Source: a bacterium
GTDB lineage: Bacteria > B130-G9
DNA: 45,343 nt
Direction: 5' to 3'
Assembly (NCBI GenBank): GCA_035527515.1
Contig: DATLAJ010000071.1
Location: 1 to 45,343, forward strand
In this document: piece after piece, positions 8,578 through 17,315 of the stretch
Layout: every line of letters begins with the position of its first letter
Position numbering within the stretch: position 1 is the first letter of the stretch
Program-made: the position numbers and the translations under genes
The notes under the pieces: model-generated
What the model saw: only the letters and a program-made list of their open reading frames with translations
What the model was told of the DNA's origin: nothing
Database searches by the model: none

Positions 8578-8853
8578 GATAGTCCTCCAAACAAAAAATA
8601 CTATCGCCTCTTTACTTTCTACGCATAAATCGCCCCGCAGATTACGAGACGAGAGGTAAGTCTTGCACCAAAGTGCCCAAGGATCAACACACATGAACAC
8701 TCGTTCCCCCATTCTGTCGTGGACTGGTTCATGGCACCGCTTTCGTTTCATGGGGCCCTCAGGCACGGCGTCCGGTCAGGTCCAATGTCATGCAGCCGGC
8801 TGTCTCGGACGTCTGTTGCCGGCGCGCGTCAATTATGAGAGCCTAGAGACGAT

Positions 8854-11415
8854 ATGTTCGAGAGGGTTCTCGGTTGGACAGCAAATCTCTGCTTCAGACG
8901 GTCTGGCACCATCATCATTGTGGCCTTGGCGCTGCTTTTGATCGCGGTCGTGCTAGCGCTTAGGCTTGAGTTCTCGGCTGATATCCGCCAGTTGCTTCCC
9001 CAGTCTCATCCCCGCGTCAATCAGTACTTCGAGGCGCTCTCGAGATTCGCCGGGTCCGAGACGTTAATCGGTGTTGTGAGACCATCTGGGACGCAGGACG
9101 TCCACCTCGTGCAGGAGTTTGTGAAACACTTCGGGGAGTCCGTTTCCGGGAGCCGAATGGTTGGCGACGTCGATTTCAACGCCAACCAGCTGGCGCTCAG
9201 GTTCTTCAGGAAGTTCTTCCTTAAGCATATCTTTCTATTCCTTGACGAGCAGGACTTTAACAACGTCATCGATGCCCTGTCAAAGGAGGGCATGAGCCGG
9301 GCACTCAAACAAGCGCGGGCAACGCTGATCTCTCAGGCCGGCATCGTCCAGAAGGAGTTCATCGAACACGATCCGCTCAACCTTCGGCGGTTCATGTTCA
9401 AATACAGCCCAAAACTCAAACAGGGCCTGAAACTTGACCTAATTGACGGCTACTACTTCTCAGCCGACCACAAAATGGGTTTCGTGCTTATCTATCCGAC
9501 CAAGAACCCCCAGGACTTGGATTTCGACCGGGCGCTGCTCGCAAGCTTGCGCGAGAGCGCGGATGAGGCTTTCGCGTGGCAGGACAACCTTCACGGGTGG
9601 GCGATGGGCGAGGCTGCCCAACGGCTCTCGATCTCGTTCACTGGCCCCCACGCGATCCTGCTTGAGGAGAGTGGACTCATCAAAGACGACACGCTCACAA
9701 CGCTCATCAGCTCCTTCGCGCTCGTTGTTGTGCTCTTCGTCGTAGCTTTTCGCAGCACAGGAAGTCTGCTGTTTGTGGGCGGGCCGCTACTCTCCTCCCT
9801 AGTTTTCACACTTGCCCTATGCTACGTAACGCTTGGCTACATCAACATCTTGACCATCGTGCTCGTGGTCTCGGTAGTCGGCCTGGGGATCGACTTCGCC
9901 GTGCATCTATACAGCAGGTTCGTCGATGAGCGCGCCTCGGGCAGGATGGCCGCGGAGGCGTTGAGAATCTCATATACCCGCACCGGGTCCGGAACCCTTG
10001 CCTGCGCAGCGACTACTTCCCTAGCCTTTCTCAGCTGCGCCCTATCCCGCTTTCAAGGCGTAAAACATATAGGGCTGTTGGCGGCGGCAGGAATCGTCAT
10101 CTGTCTCTCTACTACGTTCTTTTTCATGGGAGCAGTTCTGAAACAGCAGGAACGACTCGGACGACACAAAGTCAATACTCCAAGGGCCGCTATTCTCGGC
10201 CTGACCAAACTTGCGAGACTTGTAACAAACCACCCAGGCCCAATCATCGCGGTATGGACGATACTGACGCTCCTGGCTGCCATCAGGGTCTCTCAGGTCA
10301 AGTTCTCCGAGGACATTACCAAACTGAGAGCGAAGACCTCCCAGGCAGCGCGACTTCAGACCCAGATAAGCCGCGACATCGGAGGAAGCTTCAAGGATTG
10401 GATCATCTTCAAGACTGTCCCGGACAGTGAAGCCGCTCTGAAGTTCGCAGAACACGTGAAGACCGAGTCAGCCGCTATGATCGCTGATGGAACGCTTGCC
10501 GCCGCATCATCGCTGCTCGATTTCGTGCCCTCGCTCGCGAGGCAACTGGAGAACATAAGGCGCCTTGAGCGGCTCTCCGGCAAGCTGTCGCCTCGGGCAA
10601 TTGCTCCGGCCTTCGAGGCTGCTGTCGAGGGCAGCGGGCTGAGAATGACTGACCTATATCGAGAGTATATCAACCAGCTGGCGGCTTCTCTCTCGGTCAA
10701 AGAGCCAATCGACCTGAACGCACTTGCGGCCGACAAGTCCGTTAAGAGGCTGCTGAGGCGCTTCCTTGAGGCAGACAGCAGCGGCCTGAGCATCGCCTGC
10801 TACGTCTCCCCCGCCAAACTGCTTTCCGCCAAGCGCGACGCCGTGGCATTTGAGCATAAGCTCCGAAAGCGACTCGGCAACACTCCGTCCATAGTCAGCA
10901 CCACGTACCTCACTGCCGTGCTGAAGGACCTGATCGTGCAGGATATATGGCTCATAGCGATCGTGGCTGCGGTCCTCGTGCTCGCGATTCTTCTGATGCA
11001 GTTCAGAAACCTCTGGGTCGCTCTCATCGCAATCGTGCCACTTGGCTCCGGCGCCCTGATGATGCTTGCCACGGCCTCAATGCTCGGCATCGACCTCAAC
11101 CCAGTCAACCTGTTCGTCGTGCCGATGATACTCGGCATCGGGATCGACGACGGAATACATCTCGTCCATCGCTTCCTCGAAAAAAAGGCTCACGCTCAAG
11201 ACGCCATTGTTGGGACAGGTAAGGCCCTGATATTGACCTCACTAACGACGATTCTCGCTTTCGGCACGCTCGTCTTTGCTGGGTTCGAGGGCCTTGTTCA
11301 AATAGGCATCATCACAATACTGGGCGTGGGATTCTCGCTACTTGCGTCGATAACGTTTCTCCCCGCACTTCTCGTTCGGCTACCGAGTGTGGGTCGCAGG
11401 CTGAACGTTGGATAG
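8854..11415 (+). CDS. MMPL/RND-superfamily lipid-type exporter
   Basis: The 853 aa architecture is that of a duplicated RND transporter: one N-terminal membrane segment (about 20-43), a ~240-residue periplasmic loop starting FSADIRQLLP, five clustered segments, a second loop, and a final bundle. The TM4 proton-relay motif occurs in both halves: GLGIDFAVHLYSRF and GIGIDDGIHLVHRF. The overall form matches HpnN-like and MmpL-like exporters, which move hydrophobic molecules such as hopanoids or lipids to the outer membrane. No membrane-fusion or outer-membrane channel gene is adjacent. The ATG at 8854 follows a weak GAGA. The laccase-domain gene follows closely. The substrate is unknown. Confidence 0.88.
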   Translation: MFERVLGWTANLCFRRSGTIIIVALALLLIAVVLALRLEFSADIRQLLPQSHPRVNQYFEALSRFAGSETLIGVVRPSGTQDVHLVQEFVKHFGESVSGSRMVGDVDFNANQLALRFFRKFFLKHIFLFLDEQDFNNVIDALSKEGMSRALKQARATLISQAGIVQKEFIEHDPLNLRRFMFKYSPKLKQGLKLDLIDGYYFSADHKMGFVLIYPTKNPQDLDFDRALLASLRESADEAFAWQDNLHGWAMGEAAQRLSISFTGPHAILLEESGLIKDDTLTTLISSFALVVVLFVVAFRSTGSLLFVGGPLLSSLVFTLALCYVTLGYINILTIVLVVSVVGLGIDFAVHLYSRFVDERASGRMAAEALRISYTRTGSGTLACAATTSLAFLSCALSRFQGVKHIGLLAAAGIVICLSTTFFFMGAVLKQQERLGRHKVNTPRAAILGLTKLARLVTNHPGPIIAVWTILTLLAAIRVSQVKFSEDITKLRAKTSQAARLQTQISRDIGGSFKDWIIFKTVPDSEAALKFAEHVKTESAAMIADGTLAAASSLLDFVPSLARQLENIRRLERLSGKLSPRAIAPAFEAAVEGSGLRMTDLYREYINQLAASLSVKEPIDLNALAADKSVKRLLRRFLEADSSGLSIACYVSPAKLLSAKRDAVAFEHKLRKRLGNTPSIVSTTYLTAVLKDLIVQDIWLIAIVAAVLVLAILLMQFRNLWVALIAIVPLGSGALMMLATASMLGIDLNPVNLFVVPMILGIGIDDGIHLVHRFLEKKAHAQDAIVGTGKALILTSLTTILAFGTLVFAGFEGLVQIGIITILGVGFSLLASITFLPALLVRLPSVGRRLNVG

Positions 11416-11446
11416 GCGACCGAGGTTGGCCAAGTGTAACGACGAG

Positions 11447-12274
11447 ATGACAGTCATGCCGGCAGATGGGTTCGAGCAGATTGACTATGAGCGCTTCGTC
11501 TATTTCCGCTCTTCACGGCTGCACGAGCTCGGTGTCAAACATCTTTTCTCAACTCGCATCAGCACCCGAGGCGGCGTTCGCGCGGATTTCAACATCGGCT
11601 TTCGTAACTGCGCCGCCCAAGAGATGCCCTTGGAGGCGAGGCGCGCTGCTTGTGACATACTAGCCGCCGACCTCTCCGGACTGACAGTGGCCAGGCAGGT
11701 GCACTCCGGCCGTGCGGTCGTGGTGGACAGCCGCGATGTCGGACGAGGCGCACGGTCCGCCGAGGACGGGATACCTGATGCGGATGGGATGGTTACGGAG
11801 GCGCCGGGCGCCTCGCTTCTGATCCTCACCGCCGACTGCCTGCCCGTTCTCATTTACGATCCCGCAGGCCGGGTTGGGGCGTTTCACGCAGGCTGGAGGG
11901 GTGCTCTAGCGGGCATCGCCCGGAATACTATCGACCTGATGGTGAACCGCCTGTGCTCCAGGCGGGCCGACCTGATCGCGGTCCTCGGCCCCGCCATTCA
12001 GAAGTGCTGTTTCCAGGTGGGACGGGACGTCGCAAGGAGGTTCATGGCCGCCTCGAGGCGCTGCGGCCAAGAGGTGGTCCACAGCGACAATGGGCGGTTT
12101 TTCGTTGACCTGCCAGCGTTCGTCAAATGCGAGCTCATTGCCCAAGGGCTGGCCCAGAAAAACGTCATGGACATCGGGCTGTGCACGTCTTGTCTGCCCG
12201 AGCTGTTCTATTCTTTTCGCCGCGATGGGCGCCTCGTCGGCTCAATGGGTGCGATAATAGCCCTGGGCAGATGA
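11447..12274 (+). CDS. pgeF: YfiH/PgeF-type laccase-domain protein (purine nucleoside phosphorylase / peptidoglycan editing factor family)
   Basis: The conserved metal and active-site motifs are all present: ARQVHSG, LTADCLPVLIYDP, GAFHAGWRG and the later GPAIQKCCFQVG. The C-terminal CTSCLPELFYSFRRDG matches the family's C-T-x-C...F-x-S-x-R-R-D signature. Family members were called polyphenol oxidases, later shown to have purine nucleoside phosphorylase or adenosine deaminase activity; E. coli YfiH also limits misincorporation in peptidoglycan synthesis. The start is uncertain: ATG 11447 gives 275 aa, ATG 11456 is close behind, and TTG 11408 would overlap the exporter gene. None has a strong ribosome binding site. 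The envelope-gene setting fits the editing role, but this is inference. Confidence 0.9.
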   Translation: MTVMPADGFEQIDYERFVYFRSSRLHELGVKHLFSTRISTRGGVRADFNIGFRNCAAQEMPLEARRAACDILAADLSGLTVARQVHSGRAVVVDSRDVGRGARSAEDGIPDADGMVTEAPGASLLILTADCLPVLIYDPAGRVGAFHAGWRGALAGIARNTIDLMVNRLCSRRADLIAVLGPAIQKCCFQVGRDVARRFMAASRRCGQEVVHSDNGRFFVDLPAFVKCELIAQGLAQKNVMDIGLCTSCLPELFYSFRRDGRLVGSMGAIIALGR

Positions 12275-12305
12275 GGGCGAATGTCGGCAAGCCGCGGCAG
12301 TCCGG

Positions 12306-12342
12306 CCTTCGCAGCCACAGCTGCTATGGCGGAGTAGGCTTG
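12306..12342 (+). repeat. Palindromic repeat, intergenic copy
   Basis: This copy begins CCTTCGCAGCC and ends GGCGGAGTAGGCTTG, matching both arms of the repeat at 17232-17264 and 17482-17514, but with an 11 nt centre in place of 5 nt. It lies between the pgeF stop and the promoter of the beta-helix gene. Confidence 0.65.
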
Positions 12343-12393
12343 CGGCCGGCCGTCATCGCAAGGAACGCGTCCTGCGGCAGGCTTATCTTTCGC

Positions 12394-12422
12394 TTGGGAT
12401 CTCGCCCCTTCCTCAGTATAAT
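12394..12422 (+). promoter_or_regulatory. Sigma-70-type promoter for the beta-helix gene
   Basis: TTGGGA (12394-12399) and a perfect TATAAT (12417-12422) are separated by exactly 17 bp. Transcription would start near 12429, giving an ~80 nt leader before the ATG at 12510. The spacing and the -10 are good; the -35 matches 4 of 6. Confidence 0.6.
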
Positions 12423-12509
12423 ACCTTTTGTTATGGCTTTTTATCGTTCTGTTCGTCTTGTTCATAAGCAGTGAATAAACGCTGCATCGGCTATCAGAAG
12501 GAGATAGAT

Positions 12510-14183
12510 ATGAAAAGAGCTATTCTGGCCTGCGTCGTAATTGCGGCCTCTGCCTTACTGCCGATCGTGGTGACCGCGGAGCCAACCATTACAATCTACA
12601 CGGATGCTCAGACGTACCAATACGGCGACACTATCGAGGTGAGCCTGGCCGCACTGAACCTCGGATCGGGAGTGTCCGTTGACTTATACGTCGGTCTTCT
12701 GACGCCAGACGGCGGTCTCTATACGCTTAGCCCCTATGGACAGAGCGGCTGGTCGGGGAACCTCGAGGCGTGGATTCCCGACATCTACGTGCCACCTGGC
12801 TTTGCTATGGACCGGACGCCCTTCTGGTGGTTCGATGTGCCCTGCTCGATGCCGCCAATCGGCGGGGCGGGTCACTACGACTTCGCGGCGGTCCTGACGC
12901 GAGCGGGCAGCTTCGACGAGTGGGTCTGCAACGCGAGCTTTGCGCCATTCGCAGTTCGTCTCTGGCCTGCATCTCATTACTACGTTGACGGGGAAACAGG
13001 GGACGATTCAAACGACGGGTCTGAAAGCTCGCCCTGGAAAACGATAACACATGCGCTCGCATCCGCGCTCAACACCCCTGCCACCATCCACGTGGCCGCC
13101 GGAACGTACTCTGCCTCGACCAACGGCGAGCGGTTTCCACTCAGAATGAAGAGCTGGGTGTCTCTTACAGGTGATGGCCCTAACACGACGACTCTGGACG
13201 CGGAGGACTCGGCCTACCATGTTATCTTCTGCTACAACGCGAACGAGCTGACTATCGAGGATTTCACCATCACTGGTGGCAACGCTAATGGGGATTCATC
13301 CGCGCACTCGTCCGGCGGCGGGATATACTGCTACGAAAGTTTGCCGACTATTGTGAGCAACACGATCACGGCCAACACTGCCTACTCGGGCGGCGGCATA
13401 TACTGCTGGGACAGTTCCCCAATCATCACAAACAACGCGATCACGGACAACACTTCCGAGTACTACTGCGGCGGAGGGATATTCTGCTACTACTATAGTT
13501 CGCCTGCAATCGAGAACAATGCGATCGAGGCCAACGCTGCCGTCGCCTACGGCGGCGGGATCTACTGCGACTGTTACAGTTCGCCAACGGTCCGAAACAA
13601 CACGATCACGGACAACACTGCCGAGGCGTGCGGTGGCGGGATATACTGCTACTACACTTCACCGATGATCCAGAACAACGCGATCGAGGACAACACTGCC
13701 GGCTACGGTGCCGGGGTCTTCTGGTATGGAGGCTCACCAACGGTTAGGAACAATGCGATCCTGTACAATAGCGCCGGGGGGTGCGGCGGCGGGATCTACT
13801 GCTACTACAGTTCACCGACCATCGAGAACAACACAATCTTGGACAACACTGCCAACACCAACGACGGCGGCGGGATATACTGCTACAAGAGTTCGCCGAC
13901 GATCATCAACTGTATCATGTGGGGCAACAGCGGTGATCTTTATCACTGCTACGCGACATATTGTTGCATAGAGGAGAACGATCCGGGCGAGGGCAACATC
14001 CACTACGATCCGATGTTCGTCGAGGGGCCATTCGGCGACCACTACTTGCACCCCGATAGCCTGTGCATAGACGCAGGAAGCCAATCTACTGAAGAGGCAG
14101 GCCTCTCTGATCGGACAACGCAGGCCGACAGCACGCCGGACACCGGCACGGTCGATATGGGCTTCCATTATCCGATTCCGTAA
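12510..14183 (+). CDS. Secreted beta-helix protein with Cys/Tyr-rich repeats
   Basis: The ATG at 12510 follows AAGGAGAT at ideal spacing, and the product opens with a clear signal peptide ending near VTA-EPT. Residues ~25-150 form a beta-sandwich-like module that resembles the partial protein at the left edge of the window. Next comes the DUF1565-like entry to a right-handed beta-helix (YYVDGETGDDSNDGS, then PWKTITHALA and TIHVAAGTYS). Eight successive coils of ~28-31 residues follow, built on GGGIYCY..SSPTI.NN.I..N.A. The sixth coil is degenerate (GAGVFWYGGSP). The end has LCIDAGSQ and DMGFHYP. 557 aa. The stacked Cys and Tyr would form ladders along one face. No catalytic site is apparent; a surface or glycan-binding role is likely. 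Confidence 0.85.
   Translation: MKRAILACVVIAASALLPIVVTAEPTITIYTDAQTYQYGDTIEVSLAALNLGSGVSVDLYVGLLTPDGGLYTLSPYGQSGWSGNLEAWIPDIYVPPGFAMDRTPFWWFDVPCSMPPIGGAGHYDFAAVLTRAGSFDEWVCNASFAPFAVRLWPASHYYVDGETGDDSNDGSESSPWKTITHALASALNTPATIHVAAGTYSASTNGERFPLRMKSWVSLTGDGPNTTTLDAEDSAYHVIFCYNANELTIEDFTITGGNANGDSSAHSSGGGIYCYESLPTIVSNTITANTAYSGGGIYCWDSSPIITNNAITDNTSEYYCGGGIFCYYYSSPAIENNAIEANAAVAYGGGIYCDCYSSPTVRNNTITDNTAEACGGGIYCYYTSPMIQNNAIEDNTAGYGAGVFWYGGSPTVRNNAILYNSAGGCGGGIYCYYSSPTIENNTILDNTANTNDGGGIYCYKSSPTIINCIMWGNSGDLYHCYATYCCIEENDPGEGNIHYDPMFVEGPFGDHYLHPDSLCIDAGSQSTEEAGLSDRTTQADSTPDTGTVDMGFHYPIP
13308..13900 (+). repeat. Intragenic tandem repeats encoding beta-helix coils
   Basis: About eight degenerate units of roughly 84-93 bp share GGCGG(C/G)GG(G/C)AT(A/C)TACTGCTAC near their start and AACAACGCGATC or AACACGATCACG near their middle. 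The nucleotide similarity between units is high enough for slippage or recombination to change the coil number. Confidence 0.7.
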
Positions 14184-14232
14184 GCAGTTAGCAGTTAGCG
14201 GTTGGCGGTTGGCAGTTGGCAGTTGGCGGTCG
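14184..14232. repeat. Seven tandem 7 bp repeats
   Basis: Starting directly after the beta-helix stop codon, seven heptamers run without interruption: GCAGTTA twice, GCGGTTG twice, GCAGTTG twice, then GCGGTCG. This is a simple tandem array with no coding role. Confidence 0.85.
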
Positions 14233-14632
14233 TCCCTGAGACAGGTCGATGGTGCAATAGGGGAAAGGAGGGAGGCGTTGGCCGCCCCAAATCCCCCGAA
14301 TGAATTCGGGGGCTAGGATCCATGGTAGCCCAGAAGCATCGCCTCGGCTAAAGCCGGGCGATGAGCCTTGCCGGGTGCCGCTTGCGCCGGGCGATGAGGT
14401 GGCCCAGGCTGGGGAGCTTTTTCCTCCGAATCACCGTATTTTAATGCGGTGATATAGACGGCTCTCATTATACTAACACCCGAATTCATTCGGGTGGCCT
14501 GGAGATGGCTCGGCGTCCTCCACCTCCTCCCCGGAATCCCGATCTGAAGAGGAAAGGAAGAGATGTTGGCTGCCACGGATCCCCGAATTCATTCGGGTGG
14601 CCTGGAGATGGCTCGCCGTCCGACACCATTTC
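14233..14632. other. Non-coding repeat island between convergent genes
   Basis: About 400 bp with no plausible gene. It holds a palindrome CCCCCGAATGAATTCGGGGG (14293-14312), two nearby copies of GCCGGGCGATGAG (about 14355-14400), and a 40 bp direct repeat described separately. No T-tract terminator is evident, although the first palindrome could act as a weak bidirectional terminator for the two convergent flanking genes. Confidence 0.6.
14479..14621. repeat. 40 bp direct repeat pair carrying CCCGAATTCATTCGGG palindromes
   Basis: Copies at 14479-14518 and 14582-14621 differ at one base (CTCGGCG against CTCGCCG). Each begins with CCCGAATTCATTCGGGT, which extends the same palindrome family as the element at 14293-14312, then GGCCTGGAGATGGCTCG. 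They are 103 bp apart. The pair looks like a REP-type or small mobile repeat. Confidence 0.75.
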
Positions 14633-15943
14633 TCACAACAAGAGCGCCTCCTGCTTCTTGTCCGCGCGCTGCTTGGACCATCTTCTGTAGTCGCGCAGGT
14701 TGAAGTCCTTCCGCGAGTTAGGGGTGCCGCCCATGGCGAGGTCCTCAACGCCACACAGGGGGAAGCTGCATGTCAGGCACGCACCGGTGCAGGCGGCGGC
14801 CGGGCCGAACCTTGGCCGTTTACTGCCGTCGTGGTCGATGTAATAGCCGTATCTGCCGGAAAGGTCGCGCACATAGATAGGGATGTCGATGCCCTCGCAA
14901 TTCTGGCAGCCGGCCATGAACTCAGCGTTCATGCCGCGGCTTTTCACTCGCTTGAGCTTGCCCGAAGCCGTTTTGACCATCGTCTCAGTGCTCACGTTCT
15001 CAAACTCCATGCACAGCGCGAAGGAGAGCTCGTTTTGCATACAAAGGTCCCTCAGGTAGGAGAATAGCTCCCGGCGGTAGTCAATGTGAGCGTGCAGGAA
15101 CCCGTCGATCCGGTCTGTAAATAGCTTCTCGTAACCAAGCCTCGGCGCTGGGTTGAGCGAGTAGAGCGTCTTCAACATCTCGCTCTTGCTGTGGATAGGG
15201 ATATCGACGCAGCTTGCGATGATATGGTCTGCGCCGCAGAGCTTCGCCCGCTCGATGAGGTGCTTTAGCTCGCGCCTGTCGTCAGTTATGAACGGCAGGA
15301 TGGGGTCGATGCGGCAGACGGTGTGGATTTTCTGCCGGCCCTCACAAGGCCACGACGAGAGCCGCCTGAGGCTGTAGAAAAGGTCATCGGTCGAGGCGCT
15401 CGAGCCTGGGGAGAGCCGCCTCCTGAGCTCGTCGTTCACCGTTGTGATGGAGACCTGGGCGAATGAGTGCCGATTCTGCGCCAGAAGACGTATCACCTCG
15501 TCGGGGATAATGCCCTTGGTTACCACGTCGATCGGGACGCCTCGTTCAGTGAAGACGCGGACTATCCTCTCGGAGAGCCTGTATCGAGAGTTGATCGGCT
15601 GGAAGGGGTCCGTCACGGGCGACAGGTAGCCGCACGCCGCCACATCGAGCGAATCGAGCTGCCTCGCCACGTTGGCGTCCATATCCTTGAAGACCGTGAC
15701 CAGCCCCATCCGCCGATACAGTTTGAAATAGCCCCAGTTCATGGAGTTGGCGTAGCAGTAGAGGCACCCGAAATCGCAGCCGTTGTATGGGTTTATCAGC
15801 ATCCGCTCGGCGGTGCACTCTCGTTTGCCAGGCCACCAACCGTGCAGTTCCTTCTTTGACGAGACTACGATGTGCGGCGCCGGCTGCCGAAGGACAGGAA
15901 TCTGCGTCATAGCGCCGGCCATCCTTGGATTAACGCTCATCAT
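14633..15943 (-). CDS. SPL-like radical SAM protein with extra C-terminal cysteines
   Basis: The cluster motif is C-D-F-G-C-L-Y-C-Y-A-N, preceded by NPYNGC and followed by the VFKDMDANVARQLDSL and GYLSPVTDPFQPIN segments typical of the spore-photoproduct-lyase-like/Rv2578c radical SAM group. Family members are of unknown function apart from SPL itself. The C-terminal third carries a second cysteine set, C-Q-N-C and then C-T-G-A-C-L-T-C with a further Cys four residues on, enough for an auxiliary Fe-S cluster or zinc site. The start is uncertain: TTG 15967, ATG 15943, 15940, 15922 and 15910 are all in frame. I list 15943 (436 aa), which overlaps the end of cca by 14 bp, so it is translated after cca. 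Confidence 0.82.
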   Translation of the reverse strand: MMSVNPRMAGAMTQIPVLRQPAPHIVVSSKKELHGWWPGKRECTAERMLINPYNGCDFGCLYCYANSMNWGYFKLYRRMGLVTVFKDMDANVARQLDSLDVAACGYLSPVTDPFQPINSRYRLSERIVRVFTERGVPIDVVTKGIIPDEVIRLLAQNRHSFAQVSITTVNDELRRRLSPGSSASTDDLFYSLRRLSSWPCEGRQKIHTVCRIDPILPFITDDRRELKHLIERAKLCGADHIIASCVDIPIHSKSEMLKTLYSLNPAPRLGYEKLFTDRIDGFLHAHIDYRRELFSYLRDLCMQNELSFALCMEFENVSTETMVKTASGKLKRVKSRGMNAEFMAGCQNCEGIDIPIYVRDLSGRYGYYIDHDGSKRPRFGPAAACTGACLTCSFPLCGVEDLAMGGTPNSRKDFNLRDYRRWSKQRADKKQEALLL

Positions 15944-17315
15944 CTTGCGCAGCGAGCCGACGCGCAAGCGCTAGCTCCGCCTCCTTGCCGTCCACGTGCC
16001 CGTCGAGCTTCGCCATCAACACACTCCTGAGAATCTCGCCCACGCTCGGGCCCTCGGGGACGCCCATACCCTTAATGTCGTCGCCGTTGATCTCAAGTCG
16101 CACCTTTTGCAGGAGCGACCAATATCGCTCGAACGCCATACCGCTGGCCTTGGCGCGCCGTGAGGCAACGATCACTACTGCCGCCTCGGCCGAAATGCCG
16201 GAAAACAGCTGCCAAAGCTCGCTGTCCCGCGCATCCCGAAGCCCGTCAAGCTTGGACAGAATCTCGCTCTGGCGTGTTACGAACTCCTCAACTATTGCGG
16301 CCTCATTTCTGTCCAGATCGAAAATCGCGAGCGTGCTGGGCAGCTTATGCTCGGGCACGTTTCCCATGAACAGGAGCAGCCTCACCAGCCATTTCCGGTA
16401 GTCATCGGGCAGGCCGTCTTTCGTGGCCTCCTCGAGCCTCTCGAGCCGCTGGAGGATGGGAAGCGCATTGTGGAACAGGGACAAGTATGGCGAGATGGAG
16501 CTCAGAACCGATAGCTGAGCCAGGTCCCAGACCGCGCCCCACGGCACCTCCTCGACAAAAAGCGATCTCAACTCGTCCGTCAGCCTGTGAGGTGAAATGG
16601 TGCTGAAGCAGCCGTCGCAAATGGCATCTTCGGCGAGCTCGAGCGTTGCGTAGTCAATAACGAACTTGAACCGGTTGGCATACTTGATCGCCCTGATGAT
16701 TCTGGTCGGGTCGTCCACGAAACTTCTCTCGTGCAGAACTCTGATCAGACCGATCTCAATGTCCTTGAGCCCGCTGTGGGGGTCGAAAACATCCCCAACC
16801 CCCTCCGGCGCAAGTGAGGCGCAGACGCAATTGATGGTGAAATCTCTCCGCCTCAGGTCCTCCTCGACAGTGCCCGGCTGCACCTTGGGAAGAGCACCTG
16901 GGCTGTCGTAGGTCTCGGTCCTCGCCGTGGCGATGTCGATATGGAAGCCGCCCTCAAAGGGAAGCGTTGCCGTTGCGAAATCTCGGTTGAAAACAGGTCG
17001 CTTGATGGCATGAACAGCCAACTCCTCGGCAATCTGCATCGCATCGCCCTCGATCACGACGTCTATGTCAAGACTCTGCCAGCCCAGCACGATGTCGCGC
17101 ACAAGGCCGCCCACGACGAAGGCACGCGCCGAGCGCTCGCTGGCGGTCTTGCCGAGCAGCTCAAGCAGATTTAGGACAGCGCCGGGCAACGACGAGTTCA
17201 TCAGCGGCAGAACATTATTGATCTTGGAGATGCCAGGCCTACTCCGCCGAAGCGGCTGCGAAGGCCGGGCCCGTGTATTCCTTGACTGTTGTTTGGTCAT
17301 CGCTTTTACTTTCAT
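15930..17315 (-). CDS. cca: tRNA nucleotidyltransferase / poly(A) polymerase family (CCA-adding type)
   Basis: Class II nucleotidyltransferase motifs appear in order: FVVGGLVRDIVLG (GG at 69-70), the catalytic LDIDVVIEGDA (Asp83, Asp85), RRRDFTINCV and DDPTRIIRAIKYANRF. It adds or repairs the 3' CCA of tRNA, or only C or A if the activities are split. There is no HD domain. From ATG 17315 the protein is 461 aa with an unusual ~38-residue basic extension before the fold; starting at the Met codon at 17201 would place GG near residue 31, as in typical enzymes. Part of the extension (residues 18-28) is encoded by a palindromic repeat. Neither start has a good ribosome binding site. The radical SAM gene overlaps its end. 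Confidence 0.88.
   Translation of the reverse strand: MKVKAMTKQQSRNTRARPSQPLRRSRPGISKINNVLPLMNSSLPGAVLNLLELLGKTASERSARAFVVGGLVRDIVLGWQSLDIDVVIEGDAMQIAEELAVHAIKRPVFNRDFATATLPFEGGFHIDIATARTETYDSPGALPKVQPGTVEEDLRRRDFTINCVCASLAPEGVGDVFDPHSGLKDIEIGLIRVLHERSFVDDPTRIIRAIKYANRFKFVIDYATLELAEDAICDGCFSTISPHRLTDELRSLFVEEVPWGAVWDLAQLSVLSSISPYLSLFHNALPILQRLERLEEATKDGLPDDYRKWLVRLLLFMGNVPEHKLPSTLAIFDLDRNEAAIVEEFVTRQSEILSKLDGLRDARDSELWQLFSGISAEAAVVIVASRRAKASGMAFERYWSLLQKVRLEINGDDIKGMGVPEGPSVGEILRSVLMAKLDGHVDGKEAELALARRLAAQDDER
17232..17264 (-). repeat. Palindromic repeat, copy at the 5' end of cca
   Basis: Read on the minus strand this 33 bp copy differs from the one at 17482-17514 at only two bases. Its core GCCGCTTCGGC is a hairpin, and GCCT/AGGC outer arms extend it. 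In the cca frame it encodes PSQPLRRSRPG; in the amidohydrolase frame the equivalent copy encodes PLQPLRRSRLG, the same reading frame. Confidence 0.75.

Noticed and set aside
8663-8941. A 92-codon frame in the gap before the MMPL exporter
   Set aside because: It runs into the exporter gene in another frame, has no ribosome binding site and no recognisable sequence.
13690-13760. Degenerate sixth coil (GAGVFWYGG) as a frameshift or sequencing error
   Set aside because: The frame stays open on both sides and the coil length is preserved, so it is simply a diverged unit.
14479-14621. Possible CRISPR array from the 40 bp direct repeats
   Set aside because: Only two copies, spaced 63 bp apart, with no third unit and no cas genes. 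Better explained as a REP-like repeat.
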